From Gigaspora rosea (Eukaryota > Glomeromycota > Glomeromycetes > Diversisporales > Gigasporaceae): a stretch of 64,000 nt of DNA. The notes beneath the pieces are model-generated. The model was not told where the DNA came from. It worked only from the letters and a program-made list of their open reading frames with translations, and did not search any database. Shown piece after piece: positions 1-10,904 of this stretch. How positions within the stretch are numbered: position 1 is the first letter of the stretch; every line of letters begins with the position of its first letter. The stretch spans positions 190,590-254,589 of the forward strand of contig QKWP01000352.1 in NCBI GenBank assembly GCA_003550325.1, read 5' to 3'. Made by a program: the position numbers and the translations under genes.

Positions 1-4
1 AATA

Positions 5-415
5 CAGTCAACCCTCCATAAATGCAACTCGTAGGGACAAGCCTACAACGTGCATTTAGGGAGGTTTGCATTTAGAGAGAGCCAATTAAATTGCAGCTTT
101 TAAAAATTAGATCATCAAGTTTGTGTAACTTCTACCAAAATGTATAACCTATCTTAAATACTAAAATTTGATTGGCCACGTGCATTTAGGGAGGTTAGTG
201 TGATATAAAATGTTATTCAAGAGAACGTGCATTTACAGAATATAGAACGTGCATTTAGCACTAATAACATTTTACGGAATAGAAAAAAACGTGCATTTAG
301 AGAGGTATTGCATTTATGGAGGGTTGACTATAATAATATTTTACAGAATAGAAAAAAAACGTGCATTTAAAGAGGTATTGCATTTATGGAGGTTGCATTT
401 AAGGAGATCCAACTG
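5..415. mobile_element. Pogo/Tigger-type MITE
   Basis: The left end starts CAGTCAACCCTCC and the right end finishes GGAGATCCAACTG, and both arms continue into TAAATGCAAC. TA lies on both sides (3-4 and 416-417), as expected of Tc1/mariner/pogo elements. An internal end at 309-329 matches the left arm perfectly, so this may be one element (5-331) plus part of a second. Six or so copies of a submotif like ACGTGCATTTAGGGAGG fill the interior. There is no coding capacity. Confidence 0.6.
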
Positions 416-416
416 T

Positions 417-1212
417 AGTATAGATAAGTACATATATGGGAATAAAAGTATTCCTTATTATGGAAATAACTGGAAATTTATTTTTATTTCCACTATCATT
501 TTTCTATTGTTATTTCAAATTTTAAATTAAAAAAAATCAGAATAAAAAAAATAATAATAAAAAAAAGTGAATAAAAAAAAACGTAGTTTTTTACTTATTT
601 ATTATTTATTTATTTTTGTTTTGTTTTGTTTATTGATTTTCTCGTGTTCTTTCCGTCAAGTAAGGTGCCTATTATTAATGTTTTTATTTTTCCAATATTA
701 AGTAATTCTTCTAAAAAAAGGATAAATCGACAAAATTTTAAAGGCAAAATGTCAATAGCAACATGTCACCATGGCAACCCAGGACCCCAGATATCTAGTA
801 TAGAGATCATACTTGTTTGTTTTCAGCAAAAACTCCTGAAATTTGAGAAACAAAAAATAGTTTTTGCCAATTATCTTGGCATCTAGTTGACCAATTTGAA
901 CAAACATTTTTTAAAAATAAAGCTTTTAGTGAGGCATCTAACAAAAAAAAAATCATTCAATTCTGATCACTAAATCAAAAGTTATTTAAACAAATATATT
1001 TTGTCATTTTTAGCAAATTGGGCCAAAATTGGCCAAAATCTAGTTAAGACCTATATGAGAAATGTTCGGGGTCCTGCAACCCTATATGATTGGCCAATTA
1101 TTTTACAGATTGCTGATCATATAAATAATTTTTTTTAATTTTTGATTTATTTTTTTTCTATTTTTTGATTTATTATTTTTTTTTTTATTTTATTAATGGA
1201 TAGAATTTATCT
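417..1212. other. AT-rich non-coding stretch
   Basis: No gene is supported. The stretch holds A/T runs. A segment at about 1046-1072 (CCTATATGAGAAATGT) recurs near 15108, so part of it belongs to a dispersed repeat. Confidence 0.5.
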
Positions 1213-2197
1213 GTACTAGATCTAGTACATTGTACTAGATTTAGTACATAATTAAACTTAATTATCTATTAATTTTTAAAATTAACTACTTAATTAAATA
1301 TTTTTTAATAATATTTTAACTTATGGGCTACTTGTTTTAAAAAACTCATAGCTTTACATAGCTTTTTAAATTTTGTACATTTTTTTTAAAATTCGCATTT
1401 GCTAGTTTAACCTAGTTTTTAGCACATTTACTAGTAATTTTACAAAATATTTTTGATTATAAAAAATTTTTTTACTAAATAAATTTATTTAAACTATTAA
1501 TAAAATTATAAACATAAGTTTGTTAGTTATAATTTTAAAATTTTATTTAAGATTAGATTAATATATAAGAAGTAATCTAAATTTGAAATTTTTGCTAGTA
1601 AATACTATATAACTAAAATATCCAATTTATATATAAAAATTAGATGTAATTTTTTTAAAATTTAAAGTAATATAACTTGAGATATACTAATTTAGGATTA
1701 AAAAAAATTTTGTAATTGAAATTAGATAATAAATATTTATAATTTTGATTAAGAATTTAGAAAATTTAATTAGCAAAAAATTTTTTAAACTCTAGCTAAA
1801 CTCATATGGCTTACTATGTAAAATAATAATTTGTAAAATTTTCAAAAAAAGCTTATAATATAAGTAATAATTTTTATAATATAACTAATAATAATATTTT
1901 TTTTATAACAAGCCTATACAATTTTTTATTTATTAAAACTTTTAATTTGCCAAATATATTAATAAATTATAATTATAACTGACTTTACAAATGTACGAAA
2001 TCTAGTACATTAGAAATCACAAAAAATACAATATATAAAAAAAATTTTTTTATAAAAATTTTATTATTAATTTAAAAAACAATACTGCTAAACTATTTTT
2101 GAATACTTATTAGATTTTTGTATATAAAAAAAATTAAGCTATTAATTTTTTTAAATTTTTAATGCATTTTTTAAAATGTACTATATTTCGTACAAAA
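1213..2197. mobile_element. Possible TIR element with GTAC-rich ends
   Basis: The left end carries TGTACTAGATCTAGTACA followed by a second TGTACTAGATTTAGTACA. The right side carries the inverted relatives TACGAAATCTAGTACAT (about 1993) and TGTACTATATTTCGTACA (about 2178). The interior is extremely AT-rich and non-coding. Boundaries and target duplication are not certain. Confidence 0.35.
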
Positions 2198-2232
2198 GGG
2201 TAAATCCAATCCATTAATATTAATTTTTTTTT

Positions 2233-2489
2233 TGGAGCATCACTAGAGCTGTTGTTGGAGCCATTACTGGAGTTGTCATTGAAGTTGTCATTGGAGCCAT
2301 AGTAGGAGCCATAGTAGGAGCATAAAGTTGTAGTGGATAAAGTTGTGGTAGATTTCGGTGGTTGTTGGAATAGGAGCATGAAGTTGCAGTATATTTTAAT
2401 GATTCGGTAGGTTGTTTTTTTTTGGTTTTTTTTGTGTTGTTGTTGGAGTTGTTGTTGGAGTTGTCATTAAAGCTACTATAGGAGTGTAA
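2233..2489 (+). repeat. Gly/Val/Ile-encoding degenerate repeat (two short open segments)
   Basis: Two frames read as alternating small and hydrophobic residues and then stop. 2233-2325 gives a run including VVGAITGVVIEVVIGAIVGA before TAA. 2433-2489 gives VVVGVVVGVVIKATIGV before TAA. The DNA is a degenerate repeat of GTTGTTGGAGCC-like units. The same kind of repeat, with splice-like signals, occurs on the minus strand at 47080-47696 and 53844-54330. It could be the tail of a decayed gene encoding membrane (GxxxG-like) helices, or a minisatellite whose translation only looks like one. No start codon or full gene model is visible. Confidence 0.35.
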
Positions 2490-3067
2490 AGTTGCGTTTA
2501 GATTGGTGGATTTTGGGAATTCATTAGGTTGTTTTCTTGGTAAGTACTTTTAGTTGTTTTTTGGTGGCTAATTTAATAGTCCGTTGTTTTTTGCGAGGTT
2601 TTCAATAGGTCTTCTAAAAAGAAGGATTTTTATCGTTTTTTGGCGAGTTTTCGTCAGTTTTCAGTAGGGTTTTCCTATAAGTTCTTTGTTGTCTATAGTG
2701 GGTTTGTTCAGGGTTTTTCGTCATTTTTTTTGAGTTCCTTTAGTAACTTTTTCAGTAAATTTGTTGTTTTTCGATAGATAGAGTTGCCGTTTTTATTGGA
2801 AGTTTCTAGTCGTTTCTTGGTAGATTCTTTCTTTGTTCATGGTCGAATTCTTGTCCTTGTTTTCATCTGTTTTTTTGCTATTCCTGTTCTGTTTTCTTCT
2901 TGTTTTGTTCACAGTTTTCGTCCTATTTTCTTTCTGTTTTCTTAGATCTAAAAAAAAAATAATTAATAAAATAATTTAAAAAAAATTAAAAAAAATAAAT
3001 TAATAAATTATAATCAGATTTATTTTTATATATTAAACCCAGTTTTTTTTTAATAAATTTATTAAAA
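2490..3067. other. T-rich non-coding stretch
   Basis: Strongly T/G-rich on the plus strand up to about 2940, then A-rich. It shares GTTGTTGGAG-like words with the preceding repeat. No gene is seen. Confidence 0.4.
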
Positions 3068-3306
3068 GGCAAATCTATTTGTAACCATGGTTACAGTTCT
3101 GAGCCAATCAAATTGTTAGATTAGGTATGACAAAAAAATTCAAAAAATTACAAATCATGATAACTTCAAATTGTGCCTATGAAACCAATATTTTTTTTTA
3201 GCTAAAAATGCTTCTTAAAGTAGTTTTTTATATAATAAACCTTTTTCTAACTCTAAATCTAACCCTAACCCTAATCTGGTTACTGTCACCGCCGGTGACA
3301 AGCATA
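3068..3306. mobile_element. Probable small MITE with palindromic ends
   Basis: The left end contains the perfect palindrome GTAACCATGGTTAC (3082-3095). The right end contains GTCACCGCCGGTGAC (about 3286-3300). Inverted, the ends are similar (TTTGTAACCATGGTTACAG against CTTGTCACCGGCGGTGACAG). An internal stretch holds two CCCTAA units. No coding sequence. Confidence 0.4.
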
Positions 3307-4536
3307 TTTTTTCTTTATTAAATTTTTTTAATAATTTTTTTAAGTATATGTAATCGACTGATCGAATTCAATTGCTGATCACGAGGTCGTCATAGCGTTA
3401 TGTCTCTATAAAATAACACCCAATATTAAATTTAACAATGCAAAATTTTAAATATTTCACCAAAATACAAAATGTAACCATTATTTAAATTCATTAGCGA
3501 ATTATATACAAGTCACTCTTGTTATAGTAAACTCTCGATATAGTGAAGATTGGCTTATAGTGAAGAATTTTTTTAGAACCAAACCAATATTATTTAATTT
3601 TCGCTTTTTATAATGAAGATAATTAGTAAACTCCCGATATAAGAGATATGAAGTTTTTTTTTAAGACAAATATAGTTAAAAATCTCTCGATATAATGAAG
3701 AATGCGTCACATGACCTCTTTTAGCCAATCATATTAATGCGGTACTATCACATCACGTACATAAAGACCTTATCCATTTTATAAAGATCACCTAACAAAT
3801 AAGCCAAATTCAGTAGCGACTCATTTTAAGTTTCTGCAGTATGTATAAAATAGTCGCTATTAAGTACATACGGTTCTTTACATAAAACCTTTCATTGTTG
3901 TTGACATACGTACATACACCAATTCGATCTATATTAAGGCTATTTCATTAAGGGTAGAGGGTACATAAATTATTTTTATATAGTTTTTATATGGTATTTG
4001 AAATTTTTATATAAAATTGACATATGCTACTAATAAAACTTTTTTAAATTACAACTAATTTTTATTAAAATTTTACAAAATATAAATAAAACAATTTATC
4101 TATTATGGTAAAATTTGAACTATTATTATATTTTAAAAAATATACTTGTATATATCATAAAGATTTTCTGGGTTGACCAAAAATTTTCTGGGTTGCACAA
4201 AATCTCTAATTCTGATTGGTCAATTTGCGTAAATTTATAAGTTAGTTTTATTACTAAATTTTAATACCCAATCTTTAAAATTTTATAGCTTACTGAGTTT
4301 TTAACCAATTTTAATGATTTTACTATCATTAGAATCCGAAAAACCTGCTCTACAAACTTGGTTTAAAATATAATTAGTTGACTTATTATAATTTTTCATA
4401 AAATTTAAATATAAAAAAATTTACCATTAAGTTTATATATAATTTTAAAATAATACCCTCTACCCTTAAACTTTATTGTTTAAAGTTTTTTTTTATTTAA
4501 AAATATGCTTATGATATAAACTTCATTAAACCTTTA

Positions 4537-4683
4537 GGGCAGTGTCATTAATCACCTGATTATTTTTTATCAGAGGCCTACCCCCCTCCCTCTTTCTTAA
4601 TATATAAATAGTCAGGTTCTTATATATAATTTTAACTTTTTTTACCCCCCCCCTAAAAAATCACCTGATTTTTGTTACTTCCC
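4537..4683. mobile_element. PIF/Harbinger-like MITE (AATCACCTGATT family)
   Basis: Flanked by TTA on both sides (4534-4536 and 4684-4686). The ends are GGGCAGTGTCATTAATCACC and, inverted, GGGAAGTAACAAAAATCAGG. C-runs lie in the interior. Related copies are at 23290-23437 and, partial, at about 60150-60220. Non-coding. Confidence 0.55.
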
Positions 4684-4924
4684 TTACGATACAGGGAGTA
4701 AAGAGCATTACTAGCAAACGTACTTTGCGAGAATATAGGCTACTATTTTTTTGAACCATAATTTTTTTTTTTTTTTTTTTTTTTACACAGTAAAATTACA
4801 TTGCGATTGCGGTTATTAATCGATTTCATTTTGGTAGATGAAATCATGCTTTTCTTATTTTAGAAAATTCTCCTTTTTTATTTTTAATCTTCTTTTCTTA
4901 CTTGTATCAACAAGGACAATATTA

Positions 4925-6862
4925 ATGGAAATATTAGAAGAATCTTCTATAGAACCAGTAACAAAAAAACCAAAAAAATGAAGAAAAAAATACAAAAAGA
5001 AAGAGCCTTACCGGTACCCAAAAGGCTAAAATATATCACCTAAAACAAAAAGGAGTTAGTCAGATTAAACTTGCAGAAAGATTCGAGGTTGCTGAAGCAA
5101 CCATTTCAGGGATTATTCGTGAAAAAGAAAGGTGGCTTTCACTTGATTCAGATTCAAAAAATAGTTTTTTAAAGCGACAAAGAACTGGAAAATTTCCGTT
5201 ATTGGAAGAGGCAGTAGCTCTTCGGGTGTCTCGAGTGAATACAGCAATGCAAACGATTACAGGTACAATTATTCAACGCAAAGCAACACAACTTGCAGAA
5301 AAGCTTGAAATAACAGGCTTTAATGCATCTGATGGATGGCTCTCAAAATTTAAAAAATGACATCATATAAAAGAATACAAACGTTTAGGCGAGGCTACAA
5401 GTGCACCTCTTAAGGATCTTCCCCAATTTCGTGCTGAATTACAAGAAGTAATTAAAAAATATCGTCCTGAAGATGTTTATAATGCTGATGAGACAGCAGT
5501 ATACTGGCATATGGAACCTGATAAAACGTTAGCTAATGGTCCAATTTCTGGTCAAAAAAAAGCTAAAGATCGTATTACTGTCTTACTTACATGTAATGCA
5601 ACTGGTACTCATAAGCCCCCTCCTCTGTTAATTCACAAATTCAAAACTCCCCGGGCTCTCAAAAATATCGATAAATCTACTTTGCCTGTGTATTATTACT
5701 GGAATAGCTTTGCATAGATGCAAACATCCATTTTTAATCATTATATAAAACGTTTTGACGATCAAATGCGTTTGGCTAGTCGGTCAATTCTTCTCATTTT
5801 AGATGGCGCATCAACTCATGAACTTGAAGAAGGATTAACTCTAACAAATATAAAGCTTCACATTCTTTTTTCAAAAACAACGGCACATCTACAACCATGC
5901 GATGCTGGGATAATTTGGAGTTTTAAGGTGAGTTATTATTACAAAAATCAAAGTAGAACATGCGAATAGCACTTTTTTTGTTTGTTATTTTTATAAAAAA
6001 AGAATTGGAGTTAAAAAATGATGAACACAAAACATTTATTTATTATCAAAAGCCAGTAAAGAAAGAGCACGCTGGTAGAATATTTAATATTGATATTGCT
6101 ATCAAATAGAAAATTAGCAAGATAGAGCATGCTAGTGAAACGTAATATTGGACATTATTATAAAAAAGAAATTGGAGTTGTAAGGATGGACACAAGCATT
6201 TATTTAGTATCAAAAGTTCGCAGAAATAGACGATATTGATGGAACTTTTAATATTGACAATTTTCAACACGATTTTGTAACAGGCAAATTATAAAAAATT
6301 TTTCAGTGAAGATCGCATAAATGCGTTTAATGCCTTTTTAGAATTTGGTAGTGATCCACCTGAACCAATAAATATCAAAGATGCAATCAGCTTCACCGCT
6401 ACTGCTTGGAGTAAAGTGACGCCCAGAACTATTCGTAACTGTTGGTGGAAAACTGGGATTTTGCCACAGGATTTTTTAAGTGAATTGTTCCCGTTTGAGG
6501 GGCCCGACCAAATAAATGAATCTATTATTACTAGTGAAATTGAGAATTTGATCTTGCATTTACCTCTCGACCAACCTATGAATGCAGAAGAGTATATGAC
6601 GGTCGATAATAACCTTATTACTAATGAAATGCCGACTGATGAGATGATAATTGAAGCTGTAAAAAACCATAAATGTATTGAACCAGAGGATGAGGTTACT
6701 ACTAAACCAATATTCTTCATACAAGCCTTAGGATTTATGAATGGGATCCTATTATTCCTTAAGCAACAACCAGATGGCACTTTCAACGTCGATGATTCTC
6801 TTATTCGAAATTTGGGAAAGTTAAAAAAAGAAGTAAAATTGAAACATATTACTTCGCAATAA
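4925..6862 (+). pseudogene. Tigger/pogo-like transposase (decayed)
   Basis: The parent family is a cut-and-paste transposase with N-terminal HTH/CENP-B DNA binding and a DDE_1 catalytic domain. The HTH part reads from about 5010 (KGVSQIKLAERFEVAEATIS). Catalytic acidic residues lie in YNADETAVYW (about 5480), LLILDGASTHE (about 5797) and QPCDAGII (about 5893). The C-terminal part resumes at about 6303 with INIKDAISFTATAWSKVTP and NCWWKTGILP and stops at 6862. In-frame stops are TGA at 5358, TAG at 5715 and TAG at 5967. The first two fall where Arg (CGA) and Trp (TGG) are expected. A direct duplication (about 5989-6051 and 6156-6215) disrupts the region after the third Asp. The ATG at 4925 is in another frame from the HTH, so a frameshift lies near 4980-5020. 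It is not functional. Confidence 0.85.
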
Positions 6863-7456
6863 CAATCCACCTTAGATTCATTTATTTTGGACACGAATTA
6901 ACTATTTTTTTTTTTTGAAAATTTTCGATTTTTTTTTTTTTTGAAAATTTCAATTTCAAATTTTTTTTTTTTGAATGCTATACGATTTTATTTTTAAATT
7001 GTATCTTCAAATCACATTCGACGAAGCACCAAGAAAAGATGACAACTATACCAACTCCACCAACAATAATTACTCTTTTATTACTCGTTTATTGCAAAAA
7101 AAAACTGTTATTTGAGACAAAACTAAGGTCAAAAACGAAGAATAGAATTAAAAAACGATGACTAATTGAATGAAACATTTCAACATTTCATTGCGGTGCA
7201 AAACTTTTTTACTTTTTTTAATTTTTTTCCTTCTTCCCTTTTTTTTTTTTGATTGTTATTGGTTAAATGTGGATAATATATTTTTGATTTGAGTAAATCT
7301 AAATACTAATAACTTTTTCAAATAAAAAATGTTTAAATTTATGGTGTGCACTTGAAATAATTTTATGAGATCAGTGCGGAATAGAATAATTATTATAAAT
7401 ACCACGGTTGTCAATGCGCTGTATTTATCTACTAACCAATGTAATAATAAGAACTT
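6863..7456. other. 3' non-coding part of the Tigger element
   Basis: T-rich runs and AT-rich sequence between the transposase relic and the nested retroposon. No gene is seen. Confidence 0.5.
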
Positions 7457-7471
7457 AAGTATGCTTTAAAT

Positions 7472-8444
7472 GGGGTATGGTGACATAGTGTAGTTGGATT
7501 GTTGTCACCCCCAAGTAGTTGTAACAAAAGGTACAGAGTTCGAATCCTACTGGAGACGATTTCGAAAAATTTATCTGCATTACGGTAACCTGGACTCTGA
7601 GCTCGGATTTACAAATCTATATCTCAGATTACACCAACTCATATTGGGAGCTCTAGAGCTGTGTTACAGAACTGGGGCCATAAATCCTAGGGAGCGCTGG
7701 CGCTGTGTTATGCACAAAACCGTAGGACAAAGGAAACCATACTTGGCAAGACCCGAGCAAAGAGGTAACCGACTTCGATAATACTTAAACAGAAATCGGA
7801 CGGGGACGGACTGGAAGCGGACTGACCGAGAAGCGGACTGACCGGAAGCAGACTTATGACAAAAGGGCCTTTGGCGGGGCTCTACTAATCAGACCACTGG
7901 AAGTCGCTCCGGAGGAAAAGGACATGTGTTACGGAAGTATGTATCAAGAAGAGGGAGACCTTGGTTCGCCAGGCAAACCACTCCTTCTGGGTCTTTAGCA
8001 TTGGGAGTAGGAATGCAACCAGGGAAAAGAAAGCGAGGTAGGGGAAAAGAAAGCAACCGGAAAGAAACCAGAAGAGGAATGGGAGAAGTACTGGGGTTGG
8101 TGAACTTTGCAAGGGCATGCACCATGCTATAGATACTAGTAAGAAGGAAGTGGCTTGAGAAACGGGCTAGGTTGTGGCAGCATTAAAAAGATGGCTTGAG
8201 ATACGAACCTGGCAGCGGCAGCACTACATGTACCATTAGTGGACAGGTTAGGTGCAAAAACCAGGTTAACTATATGAGTGGGATATATAGGATACTCTGG
8301 TAGGTTTAGGTCGTAGATAAAATAGTCTAAGTTTCGGTACTTGGTAGTTGTAGTAATCCAATGCAATATTCATGGATGTTGTAATGATAACTATGCTTAA
8401 TAAAGATCCGAGGCATGACCTCACCTTAACAATAAAAAAAAAAA
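7472..8444 (+). mobile_element. tRNA-headed long retroposon (SINE-like) with 15-bp target duplications
   Basis: The 5' head resembles a tRNA gene with internal RNA polymerase III promoter boxes: TAGTGTAGTTGG (box A-like, about 7488) and GTTCGAATCC (box B, about 7540). The 3' end is A-rich (AATAAAAAAAAAAAAA, about 8431-8446). A perfect 15-bp target duplication, AAGTATGCTTTAAAT, flanks it at 7457-7471 and 8445-8459, which is the signature of LINE-driven retroposition. At about 973 bp it is very long for a SINE. It is clearly richer in G+C than its surroundings and contains short repeats of GCGGACTGACCG near 7815-7850. There is no convincing protein. Different body from the SINE at 10476 and 25063. 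Confidence 0.8.
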
Positions 8445-8861
8445 AAGTATGCTTTAAATATTCCAAACAAGTAATAGAAAGGAATGTCTTTACAATATAC
8501 AATCACGCTACCATATAAATTAGCACAATATTTATAAGCGTATTAAATGAATAAACTACTATTAAGCATATAAAATCTTGGTGTATCTTCTATATAAAAA
8601 CTCTCTTTACGGGTTCCGATAGTGTAATTATATGGAATACAACTGTATTGTAATTCATATAATGCCGTGAAATATAAATTGGCAATAAAAAAAAATATGA
8701 ATATAAATTATACTTACTATTACCTCTCTCGATATAGTGAAGATTTATATTTTTATATATTATCTTCACTATATTGAGAGACATTCATTATAGTGAATCT
8801 CTCGATATTGTGAAGAAAAATTTATAGCCCAAAGGCTTCACTATAACGAGAGTGACTTGTA

Positions 8862-9525
8862 TACGTAATCTTATGGAAGATATTACGGGCCGTAATATTA
8901 CAAAATTTTACGATCGATACGGTAGATTACGCAATATATTATGCTATATTACAGTAATATTATGGTTATTATTTCGAAATATTTCGAAATATATTGCAAA
9001 TAAAAAAATGCAAATTACCTCCTACAGGGGTTATGTACTTATGCAGATCAATAAACTAAAGTGCGCAGAAGGTATTATTTTGATATTTTTGTATTGTTTC
9101 GCAATATTTGCAAATTTTCGCAAATTTTCAAAAATTTTTAAAAATAAATAAACGATATACATATTCATATAATCATGCTTTTTTACAGGTTTACGCAATA
9201 TTTTGCACATTTTTGCAATTTAATATAAAATTTTATTTTATTTTATTTTTTTTTGTTAATAATCCTGCCTTTATTATATATTGGATATGGTGATTTTACA
9301 CCTATAAATATTTCTGCCTATAATCCTCCAATTTTAACAATAAAGACTCGTCCGGTTACCGAAGTACCTATCCGCAATTATTGCAACAACAATTTATCTT
9401 CCTAGAGGGCCTCCAACTTTCTGGAGGTTCCGTCTCTAGTTCACCGATTGGAAGTTGTTAACCTATCAAGATTACTAACTTTTTTCTAATCTACCCTACC
9501 TAGCCTCTAGGATAAGGAATATTTA
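8862..9525. repeat. AT-rich repeat with TTCGAAATAT motifs; no gene
   Basis: ATTTCGAAATATTTCGAAAT occurs near 8972-8992. The head of this stretch (ACGTAATCTTATG) is related in inverted orientation to about 14985-15025, where TTCGAAATAT motifs are also dense. From about 9300 to 9525 the base composition is more balanced but no gene is recognisable. Confidence 0.4.
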
Positions 9526-9529
9526 CATC

Positions 9530-10460
9530 CATATCACAAAGAAAAAACAAAGTATGCGAACGAAAAAGAAAGGAGATAAAAAAAAGGGGGGAAAAACCTA
9601 CAACACCTAAACGTAAACCAAAACAAACAAAACAGAAAAAAAAAGAAACAAGATAGAGAAGACAAAAAAAAGAAAGTAAAATTGAAAAAGGGATAAACTA
9701 TTATTTAAAAATTATATAATACTCTTAAATCTAGCTCTACTCTAAATTTAGTTCGTATTATATTTATCATTATCTTCGGGGTAGAGTTAGCCCTGCAAGA
9801 ATTTTCTAGAAAAACCTCCAAAACCGAAACCGAAACCAGTCCTCGGCCTACACGTGGCAGAACGTGATTTCTCGTGACTTCGTTCCCAATTCGGAATTGT
9901 AAACAATGCCGATCTTTTGGAGGGGGTAAGCTGGATTTCTCACTTTTACATCAGCAAAAATATTCCCTAAAAAAAACCTGAGAAAAGTGAGAATATGGTA
10001 GTGGAGTTCGGTTCATGTCCTTTAGATTTTCCAAGGAGTGTAGTGAAAAACTCATTTGCTGTTCTCCATTAAGCCTTATACAAATAACTTTGTTGACGAA
10101 AGACTTCTTTCTCCAAAATTTTGTATACAAGGGCGCCACCTCCTGCCAGTTATCTTGTATACTAACGCTTTTGGTTTGCATGCCAAATATATATAGGAGT
10201 CCCCAAAGGCGATAAACCAGAAACCCTTGGTTAACCTGCATAAAAACCGTTATTTTGTATCGCTTCTTCATACAACTCCAGCAAATTTTTTGTTTTTAAT
10301 ATAAAATTTTATCTTTTTTTATTTATTATTATTATACATTATATTTTACATTTATTTTTTTTATTTTTTTTATTTTTTAACTCTTTGACAGTCTTGTCGA
10401 TACCTTTATTAGATATTAGATTATAATATAACTAAACTATGTTAATTACTTATTATCAAT
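9530..10460 (+). repeat. Dispersed repeat family, copy A
   Basis: Modules shared with the other copies, in order: GGAGATAAAAAAAAGGGG (about 9572), AATTATATAATACT (about 9710), AATGCCGATCTTTTGGAGG (about 9904), a TTGTTGACGAAAG block (about 10091), GGGCGCCACCTCCTGCCAGT (about 10130), and a TATA-like CAAATATATATAGGAGTC (about 10184). CTCTTTGACAGTCTTG follows at 10380. The order (A-rich block, TATA-like box, transcript-like tail) resembles a long terminal repeat or a non-autonomous element. No protein is encoded. Copies: 10905-11930, 11931-13000, 54840-55680, and inverted 23570-24015. Confidence 0.5.
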
Positions 10461-10475
10461 ACTCTATCTATCCTT

Positions 10476-10870
10476 GGGTCCGATAGCATAGCGGTTATGC
10501 TCCAAGCTTGCAAATTGCAAGGTTGCTGGTTCAAATCCAAGTGGCGGCGATTTTAAGAAAGCCAGCCGGGCTAGACCAAATTAGAAATCCTAGAATGGGT
10601 AGCGATCGACAATCAAGGTCACGACGACAAGGGCTGTGCCAAAACCCTGATTTGGAATAACCGAAGTCACGAGACGTAATGTGAGGCCCAAGTCTGATAT
10701 TACGAGATACTACATGAACTTGTGGCGCAAGCAGTCCGAAAATTGGCTGCGAAGATTTCCGGCCACTGCAACAGTCGGTGAGACAGGTCGCTTCTGGGCG
10801 TTGCGAAAGCAAAAAGCTAACAAAATGAAAACAAACAATAAAAAGAAAGAAAAAAAAAGAAAAAAAAAAT
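10476..10870 (+). mobile_element. tRNA-derived SINE, copy 1
   Basis: The tRNA-like head has TAGCATAGCGG (box A-like) and GGTTCAAATCC (box B). The body shares TTTGGAATAACC, GTCAC, GAGACGTAATGTGAGG and ACATGAACTTGTGG with the copy at 25063-25557. The 3' end is A-rich (about 10830-10870). No target duplication was found at this copy. A functional tRNA is unlikely because the anticodon arm is irregular and the sequence continues as a SINE body. Confidence 0.7.
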
Positions 10871-10904
10871 AAATCCAAATCTGAAATCAATGATAAAAAT
10901 TATA

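Larger units (their letters stand above)
3509..8859 (+). mobile_element. Tigger/pogo DNA transposon, full length, with nested insertions
   Basis: The left end CAAGTCACTCTTGTTATAGT (from 3509) matches, inverted, the right end finishing ACTATAACGAGAGTGACTTG (8859). TA flanks both sides (3507-3508 and 8860-8861), the hallmark of the Tc1/mariner/pogo class. Subterminal copies of CTCTCGATATAGTGAAG occur near 3532 and 3672 on the left and near 8727 and 8799 on the right, like transposase-binding repeats. The transposase relic lies at 4925-6862. A MITE (4537-4683) and a tRNA-headed retroposon (7472-8444) are inserted inside, and removing them leaves roughly 4.2 kb. Confidence 0.75.

Noticed and set aside
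626..886. Open frame on the plus strand
   Set aside because: AT-biased, no recognisable domain, no splice context; expected by chance in such sequence.
3240..3275. CCCTAA repeats as a telomere
   Set aside because: Only two or so units, internal, inside a small MITE-like repeat.
6289..6894. 201-codon open frame on the minus strand
   Set aside because: Antisense to the C-terminal part of the Tigger transposase, which has clear family motifs on the plus strand.
7488..7560. Possible tRNA gene
   Set aside because: It has box A- and B-like motifs but leads directly into a retroposon body with target duplications; it is a SINE head.
10476..10550. Possible tRNA gene
   Set aside because: Same reason, and the anticodon stem-loop is irregular; the sequence repeats as a SINE at 25071.
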